Source: Acheta domesticus (taxonomy: Eukaryota; Arthropoda; Insecta; Orthoptera; Gryllidae). Taken from it: a DNA stretch of 64,000 nt. The translations under genes and the position numbers were made by a program. The DNA lies in NCBI GenBank assembly GCA_031308135.1, contig JAHLJT010009436.1:121187608-121251607 (forward strand), read 5' to 3'. Positions 55,695 through 64,000 of the stretch are shown here, piece after piece; position 1 is the first letter of the stretch, and the number at the start of each line of letters is the position of its first letter. The notes under the pieces were generated by a model, which was not told the origin of the DNA, did no database searches, and saw only the letters and a program-made list of their open reading frames with translations.

Positions 55695-57255
55695 TCGCGG
55701 AAGCTCTGCTTGCTATGTTGGCGTGGCTTTGTTTGATGACAGGTTTCGTGGTTTCTCTGATTGTTGTAAGCAATACTTTAGAAGTTCGTGATCTCACAAC
55801 CATGACCAAAAAGATTGCTTTCTGCAATCTAAAAACCGAAAATTCCCTTCAGATTTATAATTCATCAGATCCAGTATAATTCAAATAATCAAGTCGTCGA
55901 AGATCATTTAACCCCTAAAATTTTGCAAGAAAGTAATCCTCTAATAACTCTGACCACTGCATTTGGCATTATAAAAATTGTCTAATGTGTATGATCAAAT
56001 AGAGCTGATATTTCTAAACAGACGTGATCACAATGGATTGCCTCATTAATATGAATTGCAACTGAGAACCTCACAAACAAATGTTTAAGAACGTTAATTT
56101 GTGATGATATTCAATGTGATGATAAAATACTTAAAAATATGTAAGAGGTCCCAAAAGCTTATATCGTCCGAAGATTTACGTCATTTTCGTTAATTGAGGA
56201 CGTTTCTTATAGGGAATGATGCGATTTCTGTGCAGGCATGTTGTTTCATACAAAGAAATGATATTTCAGGGCCGCATGTATTTGAGTTCTATCAATAGGC
56301 ATAAGACAACGAACTTGCGTATCCTCACCTGGACGTCGAGCATTGAAGTCTCCCTTAAGAAACACCTTACTTTTCTGAGAGCGTAGCTCTGATCCAGACC
56401 CCTTTATTTATACTCCTTCTATTCGGCGCTTATAAATATACAGTTCGGAAATCCGGAGCTTCCCGAAGACGTATAAAAAACACTAAACGCGAAGTTCGAA
56501 AGAAGCCGCGTTCGCTGAACTCTCGGATCGCGGCAGCTGCTCCCTTTTAAAGGCAGCTCGTCGCTGGGTGCCCGTTGAGGTCGGCGTCTTCTGGATAGTC
56601 CGTAGCTACAGTGAGCACCAGAAGTGTGTAGTACATTCATTTCCATTCTCTAATATGTGGTACTTGTCTAAGAATTTGACAATTCTGGTTTTTAGACATA
56701 GCTGCTAAATACGCTCGTAGTTCATAAACAATTTTATCTTATATTAGTCGTGTCTGCTCACCTATTTATTTTATTTAATAACTCATTTATCAATGAGTCT
56801 TGAAATAAGTGCATTCGTATCGCATGAGTTGTGAATGAATTAAGCACACATTTGCATTGTATTGTCACATTGTATATTTTTATAAAATTATATTTGCAAA
56901 ATTGATTCAATCTCTGTAAGTTTTCCCAACCAAGCTCACCTGAAGTCGAATAAAATTTCGGGTACTGTTTGTAGTTCTACACTGCAATAATAAATCATTT
57001 TTATAAGGCACAAACAGGGCAAGAGCGGTGAACATTCTTCAGTTGGCAATATCCAAAAACCTGTTCCAATATAATCACACCCGCACATAACACAACTGCA
57101 ATGTTTCAGAGAGTTGTTCACCTGTTCGAATCAAGCTCGTCGACTCGCGGCTTACCATCAATTCCTCTCAACACACCGTCTGCTTCCACCAGCATCACAT
57201 CAAATCCTACAGCACATACAGCTTCGCAGAATGAGATCAAAGGTGCTCCATTTGA
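55695..57255. other. AT-rich spacer
   Basis: AT-rich apart from a modest GC segment at 56430-56600. No gene or repeat recognised. Confidence 0.45.
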
Positions 57256-57259
57256 GAAC

Positions 57260-57660
57260 ACTCATTACCGGTCGGTTTCTGGGGGAAGGGCGCCGCGGAG
57301 CCATTGTGCTCGCCAGCAATCGGCGGCCGTCAGCCCGGTGGAGGGCCATTGTGCGGCGAGAGGCAGAGGGCCCGGCTACCGGGCACGCGTCTGGCGCGCC
57401 CGTTCGGGTCCGGCCCGGCCCAGCCCGCGCCGCGCCGCGCCGCGCCGCGATTAGGTGCCGAGGCGCGCGCTGAGTGACGGCCCCCGTCCCGAACTGGTCC
57501 GAGCTTCAGTGGGGCCGCGCGCCGAACGGGGCCTCGGAGCGCGTGCCCGACTGACAGGATGTCGAATGCGCGATTCTGCACGCTCATCGCGGGATTCGAC
57601 ACACGGTGGTTTCTAGGACCTAGTTTGGGGTTCGGGGATACGGGATGAGGAGGAGCTTTC
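57260..57660. other. GC-rich island with GCGCC pentamers
   Basis: CpG-dense, with a GCGCC pentamer run at 57425-57449 and CGGGTCCGGCCCGGCCC at 57405-57421. Three overlapping frames are compositional. Confidence 0.5.
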
Positions 57661-57664
57661 ACTG

Positions 57665-58330
57665 AGGCAACAAAAGCTTTTTTTAATTTCTGTCAGACTT
57701 TTTACTGTATTCACGTAAGTGCATTGTGATGTATTGATCGTAAACATAAATAAGCAAGCGTCTTATCTAATTAAATTTCTTCTTTGTGGAACAGACATTC
57801 TACATATGGTATAATTTACTATAAGTTTTGCGTGATTTCATTATTACTATTTATTCAACATTATTTAAAGGAACGCACACCATAAAAATTAGACATACAA
57901 GATAATATCCCCAACATTTGTTCAATAAAGTAAAATATTTACACGTAGGGGTAGAAACAGGAAGGTTAGATTAAAATCGCAGAATTAACTCAGTGCCTAC
58001 ATTGCTAACAATTCATCCTAAATAGACTAACTAATCTTATTTAAACATCTGATTTAACTACATAAATATTTTATTCATTCGTGTTTCAAGGAACTTCATG
58101 AACTTTTCTGTTCAAAATAAATCAGACGCGGTAAAAATAAAGTTGCTCTTCCCTTCAACTTTCTTTAAGACGTGCGGATATATTCCTTACGTGCTTTCGT
58201 GCTTTCACATTGCTCTCCTGTCCGCCTCTTCGTAGGTCTTCGTCACAGAACGCAAAGAAATTTCAAACCTGTGTCGAGGGGACCTGCATAATGCAAATTT
58301 CACGGAACTGTTGTTCTCGCACGGCCACAC
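57665..58330. other. AT-rich spacer
   Basis: AT-rich, nothing recognised. Confidence 0.45.
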
Positions 58331-58334
58331 ACGT

Positions 58335-58560
58335 TCTGAATGAACCGGCTGCACCCACGAGGCGCAGACGGTCGGGCAAGTATGGGAAAATGGCGCGCGC
58401 GCTTTCTGCAGCGTGCCCGAGCACCAAGGTCAGCTCTCAGCGGGTCACTCGCCTCAGCCTCCGCCGCCGCCTCCCGTCCGCCTGTCCGTCTCGTCCTTTC
58501 GACGCCCTCTTGGGAGCGACGTAGTCGGAACCAGGGCGCCGAATGACAGGGATTGTCTCC
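58335..58560. other. Short GC-rich island
   Basis: CpG-dense 220-bp stretch, no array. Frames on both strands are compositional. Confidence 0.4.
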
Positions 58561-58638
58561 CATACACAGCCGGATGACCACTATCGGTTTAGTGGTGCGG
58601 TATTATTGGCATTCCTAATATTCTAATTATCATCATCT

Positions 58639-58688
58639 AATGTCAACGTAATCTGTATTTAATGGCATTTAATGTCAACGTAATCTGT
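58639..58688 (+). repeat. 18-bp near-tandem duplication
   Basis: AATGTCAACGTAATCTGT occurs at 58639-58656 and 58671-58688, separated by ATTTAATGGCATTT. It lies at the far end of the minus-strand SINE and may be its tail. Confidence 0.88.
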
Positions 58689-58689
58689 T

Positions 58690-59152
58690 GGATATCCGCT
58701 AACGCTCCCTGCCCTCAGTTAATACCACTGGCTTTTTACACAGTAGACTACCTTCCCTCTAGCCTTCATTCCATAACTCCCATGTGACTCGTAAGCCCAT
58801 TGCGACCAAGCACTTACTCCTGCCGCCTGTAGTTCATAAGTCCGTGGTGGCGCTTGAACCCTATTGTAAGATGGGAGGTTTGGTGGCGGGCAGGTGGCGT
58901 TCATGTCGCGACCCTTAAGCCCATTAAGAGGCTTTCTCCCTCTGGTATCCACGCGGTCACATTCATGCTTCAGCATTCATACACCTTTCGGGCGGGGAGA
59001 AGTTTGGGTCGTCATGGGATATTCATGGTGTTTGGGATGAGTTCCACCGTGTCAAAACTCTAAAGCAAATATCCATGCCCAAGGCAGGATTCGAACCCGC
59101 AGATCACGCTGCTCACGGATGCCGTCGTAACCACTACGCCAAGGGAACCTCC
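58690..59152 (-). mobile_element. tRNA-derived SINE, minus strand
   Basis: Read on the minus strand from 59152: GGAGGTTCCCTTGGCGTAG, an A box TGGCGTAGTGG (reverse of 59131-59141) and a perfect B box GGTTCGAATCC (reverse of 59087-59097), then TGCCTTGGGCATGG and a long tRNA-unrelated body. The A-to-B spacing is tRNA-like, but acceptor-stem pairing is absent. The head matches that of the SINE at 26431-26655 around the B box. The body differs, so they are related but distinct families. The 3' limit is approximate. Confidence 0.78.
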
Positions 59153-59159
59153 AAATATT

Positions 59160-60035
59160 TTAATATAAGTTAATACAAATATTTTGTAATGACCACTTGT
59201 CTCTTTCAGGGACATAATTAACACATATATAAGTACCTAATTTATGATTTCCACACTTAGAAATGTTCAAATCAAAGAAAATTGAAAAAAAAAAAAAAAA
59301 AAGGTTTCTCCAAGATTTGTTCAGACAGTAATGCGTGAGCGAAAATAGTCTTCGTTTCGCTCCCTAATATGTCGATTGACCCTCCCCCTGGGATATCTAA
59401 ACGCCCCATTTGGAGGAAATTGCCAATTCCCTCCATTACCGAACTCTGGAGATCTCGTGCTGGAGCTGCACCCAGCTTGCGACGCCCAACCTGCCTACGC
59501 GAAAGCTGCCATCGCTCACACCCAATTCCGTTCTCAATTTGGTTCTAGGGATTCACCTCTTCGACACCCACTCAGCTATCTTATGAATCCCAGTTCATTG
59601 TTACACCTCCAATTGATTCCCTCGTGCATTCCAGCTGTTTCGGAACCTTTAGAATATTCCCTTTGACACACTATCTTTCGGAATCCCATACTCATTCAGA
59701 CTGCGGAAAATGTTTACTGCAGTCTTTTTAATTTTTTTATTGTTGATCTACACAATCTGTTTTCAATATTAGTACCGTTACAACAATTTTAATTACATGT
59801 TTTTACACTCGGTCACTTCTACCATCATCTTTGTTTCCGTTTCTTTTAAATCCTGCACAGATGTTTGATGCATCCAAAACTATTGCTTTTTATAACTTTC
59901 TAAACTTGCATTGTGGGAGTCACCCTTATTAAAGATACCAATTTCCGAGCACACTCTTCCTGCACTCTCCTCTGGGTTATACGCTTTTCACTTCCAGCGC
60001 TCCGTATTAGGTACTATTTGTCCCTTTCGCCAATT
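59160..60035. other. AT-rich to mixed spacer
   Basis: Has a poly-A run of about 20 at 59285-59304. From 59360 to 59690 it is C/T-rich with a 96-codon frame (Pro/Leu/Ser) that I cannot assign. Its composition and the adjoining poly-A make a decayed retroposon possible. Confidence 0.4.
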
Positions 60036-60039
60036 CACG

Positions 60040-60370
60040 GCCTTCAGCATTGCCTGCCCCTCGGCCGATGGTCGGCTCGCCGCCATCGCGCAGCGGGCGC
60101 GTGTTCGCCCGCGCAGGGAATTATGGGAACGCACTCATAATTCCCGGCGGCGACGGCTGCGGCAGCGGAGTTGCGACGAGATGCGCGCCGTATTTGGCCA
60201 GCGGATGCGGCAGCGGGTTGGGCGGCGTGGGCGGCGTGGGCGGCGTGGGCGGACGAGCCCGCGGCGGCGGCGCCAGGGCGGGGCGACCGACAGGTGGCAG
60301 CGCTGCGCACCGCACAGACAGCTCCACTGGACGCGCGGCTGGCTGCGCGCCTGTGCGCTGAGGTCACATG
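60040..60370. other. GC-rich island with GGGCGGCGT 9-mer
   Basis: CpG-dense. GGGCGGCGT is tandemly repeated three to four times at 60218-60251, giving overlapping poly-Gly/Val/Ala/Pro frames. No gene. Confidence 0.5.
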
Positions 60371-60379
60371 CAAATTATA

Positions 60380-61120
60380 CACCGCTCAACACGTATGATT
60401 TTCCCCCTTTCCTTAATGTGCTTAATCAATTAACCATGTTTTGCTATTAATTTGGAAAGATACGTATGTTTCATACTATTTTCGGAATGCATTTCAAAAG
60501 AATGCCATGTAATAAAACCTTCAAGTATGTTATCTTCTCTTTTAACATCTATTGAAGAAATCCATTGGCTCTGTTCACATACTTTTATAAAGAAGCAAAG
60601 ATCCAGACATTGACTGAACAACAAACATTTACATTATCAATTCACGTGTTTTCTAAGGTGTACGTCGTACCATCGTTAGAAAGTATGCTTTCTTACATTC
60701 CGCGAGTGCGTTATGAAACAAATGTATAAAAGAAGTGCTTGATAATCACAGCGAAAAAGAAAAGGCACACCACAATGTAGTGGTTTAATCTTCTTACTTG
60801 CCAGCTACTATATGTTAATCAGCGAAGTAGCGTAAGGAAATAAAACTTTATAAAGAGATACACTATAAAAGCTGTCTTAATTTCCATGACCACTGACAAG
60901 GCAAGTACTGATGGCTACAGCTCCTAAGAGGATTTAAGAAATTTAGTGAAATTTGAGTCATTTATCACGGCATGTAGGAAGCTTCAAGTGAATCTTATTC
61001 AAACAGTTGAATCATAGCCGACCTTTTCAGCCGACCGGTAAAGATGTAGTACATCACGCGGAAGATGGAAGACGCTTTCCCTCCACCCAGAGAAATCTCA
61101 GTAATCACAAAGAACACCTC
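60380..61120. other. AT-rich spacer
   Basis: AT-rich, no feature recognised. Confidence 0.45.
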
Positions 61121-61139
61121 TTCGCGACGTGTCGCATCC

Positions 61140-61480
61140 CATCCAAAAGCATCGTGCCGGATCGCGTCGCATCACATCACAACTCAACACAGAGTTGCAT
61201 CACATTTCATCACAACGCATGTTGCAACATTATTGCATCGCTGCATATCGTGTCGAATCGCAACGCATCGTATGGAATCGCGTCGAATCGCAACGAATCT
61301 TATGGAATCGCGTTGCATCGAGTCGCAACGCAGCGCGTTGGATCGCAACACCATATAACAAGTTGCATCGCATCGCATCATGACGCACTGCGTCGTTAAG
61401 CGTCGTAAATCGTCGCATCGCAACGTATCGTATAACGTGGCCTCGCATCGCGTTACATCGCGCGGCGTCGCCCCTCTGCG
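61140..61480 (+). repeat. Degenerate pentanucleotide (GCATC/GCAAC) array
   Basis: About 340 bp with a 5-bp period: GCATC, ACATC, GCAAC, GAATC, GCGTC and similar. The most regular part is 61230-61400. Since 5 is not a multiple of 3, each frame cycles through five codons (His/Arg/Ile/Ala/Ser), which keeps frames open on both strands and explains the His/Ser/Arg-rich and Met/Arg/Cys/Asp-rich translations. Confidence 0.9.
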
Positions 61481-61484
61481 GCCG

Positions 61485-61920
61485 TCTGCGGCGGAGCGTC
61501 GGAACCGCGCTCCTTTGCGCTTCGCGGCGCGGCGTCTCCGGGATGCAAGACGCGGCGCGCGCGGGACCAGTTACCGACAGCGTAATTTACAGGGTCGGCG
61601 CGGCGCGGCACAATACACACCCGGAATACTTTATGACTTCCCCGGGGGCGGGGGAGGGGAAGAAAGTCGCCGTGACCAAGGTGAACCGCGCGGACAGCGC
61701 GTCTGGCAGCGACGGCGGCGGCGGCGGCGGTGGGGGCGATGCGGGATAAGCCGCGTGTCCGCAGACCAGTCCTGTCCGCCGGCTGGACAGGGACCACAGG
61801 AGAGTTATGACGCCGCCGCCGCTCAGACGGACCCGCCGCCGCCGCCGCCACCGCCGCTCCATATTTGAGCGGCAGGCTGCGCGCGTTCGGGTCGCAAAGA
61901 CTAGTGACGGGTGCGGGTGG
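61485..61920. other. GC-rich island
   Basis: CpG-dense continuation of the pentamer array, with GCGGCGCGGCG (61523-61533), GGCGCGGCGCGG (61597-61608), GGCGGCGGCGGCGG (61713-61728) and CCGCCGCCGCCGCC (61839-61853). Frames of 162-202 codons on both strands are compositional. Confidence 0.55.
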
Positions 61921-61924
61921 TGGC

Positions 61925-62325
61925 AGTGATGCAAGAGGCAATGGCACGTGCGATGGGAATGACTCGAGTGACGCTGCAGAAGATGATAATCTCCATTCAG
62001 ATATGTGGTTTTTAAATAGCGAACACTCCTAGAGAAGCGAATGCTGATTATGCAAATGTCGTGCAAATGCGAGAAGAAATTGACATGATATCGGGAATGT
62101 AAAACGAGATAGACAGGATGAGAAAAGGAAGAGAAAGAAGAAAACAAGATAGGAATGTAAAAAATCAAAAAGAGAAAAGTGGAAGCGGAGGTCACGTTAG
62201 AGGACGAGCCATGAATGCTTTTTGGATTAGTGAATGAAGAACTGGAGAATATTTAAGGATTATTAGAAAGTCGTGTAGTCTTACGTGCAGTGAAGTCATG
62301 GGTAGTTACAGGACACTGCCGAAGT
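61925..62325. other. Purine-rich AT spacer
   Basis: A/G-rich (GAGAAAAGGAAGAGAAAGAAG near 62118). No gene recognised. Confidence 0.45.
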
Positions 62326-62329
62326 CGAG

Positions 62330-62960
62330 GCCGGCCTGAGGCGGCGCGGGTGGAGTCTGAGGCAGCGGCGGCATGACGTCGCCTCCCTGACGGCGGCATC
62401 TCCGGGACACGCCATTCGAGTGATTAATTCGCCCCGTAAAAAAAAATCTTGACCGAAATGCCAATGGTCACGCCCGAGCTAGTTTGGCAAGCTCGACCTC
62501 CGATGCGGCCCGAACCGTCTCGAAGGCCGGCAGTAGGCATAAAACCTGACGCGTCACGCCGAGCAATATACGGCGAAAATATTTTTATGGGAGCTGGATT
62601 TAATCGAGAATATGCGATCTCTGAAGCTTCAAACTCGCGAGTCGCTGTTTTTAATGGACGGCTCGTGACGTTAATGAAACGACGCGCGTGGGAATAACAG
62701 GCTGGGATCGTCACTGCCTATAAGGCTCAGGCCGGCGACCTGATGTCCGAGAGTTAATTAAAAGAGTCCTGTCTCGGGAGGAGTCTGCGACACGCGGACT
62801 TCGCGAGAGCTTGACGAGAGGCTCCTACATTGACACGTGCCCCTGGAGTAATGGATTGGCGCAAAGAGCACCCGAGACATTGGAGCGGTGACCCAGTGAA
62901 CAGGAGTTAATTAAGAGCGCCCCGTTGTCTTGTAAGGGAGATCTTGGAGGAGGTTGTACA
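62330..62960. promoter_or_regulatory. Candidate cis-regulatory island, TAAT-rich
   Basis: GC-rich DNA without any repeat array, in which AT-rich homeodomain-type words recur: GTGATTAATTCG (62420), GATTTAATCG (62598), TTTTTAATGG (62648), CGTTAATGAAAC (62669), GAGTTAATTAAAAGA (62751-62765), GGAGTAATGG (62846) and GAGTTAATTAAGAG (62904-62917). A TTTATGG word is at 62584-62590. TTAATTAA is palindromic and fits paired-type or Antp-type dimers. A regulatory role is inferred from motif density only. Confidence 0.35.
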
Positions 62961-62964
62961 TAAC

Positions 62965-63345
62965 ACCAGGCCATTTTAGGACTTGCGGGAGGATCAAAAG
63001 ACATTCAATTCTCGCATGCCTTGAAGCGAGCTGAATAGCAGACAAAATAAAATTGAAATATATTTTAATTTAATAAGTAACATTAGGAAGCATATGAAAG
63101 CAGGAGCGTAAGGAGCATAAGAACATACGAAGAATACGACCGATCGTACGAGGATCGTAAAATGAAACGTACAAGTAGCCTAAGGAATTATTCACATGTG
63201 TGATGCACATTGTTTTTGAAGCTAAGTGTGAACGAAATTAGCGAACCATGGAAATTTGAGTTGTGAGAATCAATTCGTTTCCGTTTGCTTACACCACGTT
63301 GGCAATGCACACAACTTCCAATTATAAGAGTAAATAATATCATAT
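62965..63345. other. AT-rich spacer
   Basis: AT-rich, no feature recognised. Confidence 0.4.
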
Positions 63346-63346
63346 G

Positions 63347-63348
<2 letters not shown>

Positions 63349-63402
<54 letters not shown>
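63349..63402. repeat. (AT)27 microsatellite
   Basis: Perfect AT dinucleotide run of about 27 units. A second, shorter TA run lies at 63509-63525. Confidence 0.96.
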
Positions 63403-63405
<3 letters not shown>

Positions 63406-63529
63406 CTTCAATTTGAATATGCCGCGCTTCCCATGCTTAGCGCTTTATTTAGACAGACGAAGTACGATCATTAGACATACACGAGAGTACGGAGAGAAAG
63501 TTTATTGTATATATATATATATATAATTA

Positions 63530-64000
63530 AAATAAGTAGTGAAGCGGTAGAAGTAAGCTTGAATTGTTGTTTCTCTGTTTACAGGTCCGAGTGAAGTATT
63601 GTAAATAGTCCAGAATAAATCCGAGAAAAAATATTAAAGCCATTAAATTTGAAGCCATTTTTTAGAAAGTTTTGAAAATGTTGAGGATTTGTATAAATCA
63701 CCCTCAAAATCAAAATTGTCGGTTTCTGTTCGGGTCGAAGGGTCGGCTGTTCGGGATTATCGGTTTTGGAGAAAATCGATTGAACGGAGTTGGTGTTGAC
63801 CACAGACAGTTCCATCAATCGATTTTTCAGTGCCTAGGACCTACAAAATATGACTTCTGACTACACAACGTATTATTGGAAGTAATTTACTGCAAGTAGG
63901 GACCACAAAAGAAAATTTTAGGACGAAAAATCGCCACTTTACACTACGGCATTACTGTATTTTTGTCTCGCCATGTGAGAACCTAGTAGGCGAGTATTAT
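63530..64000. other. Right-edge AT-rich DNA
   Basis: AT-rich with an internal inverted word (AAAATCGATTGA at 63773-63784 and TCAATCGATTTT at 63816-63827). A 62-codon plus frame and a 79-codon minus frame overlap and are unassigned. Confidence 0.35.

Noticed and set aside
59080..59152. Minus-strand tRNA gene candidate
   Set aside because: A/B boxes are perfect but acceptor pairing is absent and a long SINE body follows.
59376..59666. 96-codon Pro/Leu/Ser frame
   Set aside because: Pyrimidine-rich sequence gives such frames readily. No motif recognised, although a decayed retroposon is possible.
61007..61448. Ser/His/Arg-rich and Met/Arg/Asp/Cys-rich frames
   Set aside because: A 5-bp repeat cycles five codons in every frame, so long open frames arise without selection.
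97..62590. Excess of the 7-mer TTTATGG over the whole window
   Set aside because: The roughly ten occurrences seen are close to the eight expected on both strands under equal base use. Only the 8-mer GCCATAAA stands out.

Overview
The window looks like intergenic chromosomal DNA from an animal with a large, transposon-bearing genome, most likely an arthropod and perhaps a hemimetabolous insect. The evidence is polymerase III-type tRNA-derived SINEs, short DNA transposons of the hAT, piggyBac and PIF/Harbinger superfamilies, abundant microsatellites, and no convincing intact protein-coding gene in 64 kb. The lineage is an inference. I found no bacterial operon, phage, CRISPR array, rRNA or functional tRNA gene.

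Layout. AT-rich spacers of roughly 0.3-3 kb alternate with nearly forty short (about 0.2-1 kb) GC-rich, CpG-dense islands, one every 1.7 kb or so across the window. Most long open frames fall in these islands. They are by-products of GC-rich triplet, pentamer, 12-mer and 13-mer repeats (Pro/Arg/Ala/Gly/Ser-rich, open in several frames at once) and are not annotated as genes.

Mobile DNA. Four non-autonomous hAT elements have perfect 8-bp target-site duplications: 9934-10173, 22981-23229, 41585-41824 and 51515-52191. The second and third are inverted copies of one family. A fifth hAT-like element (18239-18550) is probable. A piggyBac MITE (1806-2390) sits between two TTAA sites. A second piggyBac-like element (18712-19649) encloses a broken PIF/Harbinger transposase gene, the only recognisable protein remnant. 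Two tRNA-headed SINEs (26431-26655, and 58690-59152 on the minus strand), a second SINE-like family with two copies, and one unnamed 62-64 bp repeat family complete the dispersed repeats.

Possible function. The GC islands carry AT-rich words that stand out from their surroundings: seven GCCATAAA sites (a posterior Hox/Caudal-type word), a CGCTAATTAGCG palindrome, octamer-like sites, and one island (62330-62960) with seven TAAT cores including twin GAGTTAATTAA sites. A gene desert holding cis-regulatory islands of a developmental gene is a reasonable but unproven reading. It rests on motif words only.
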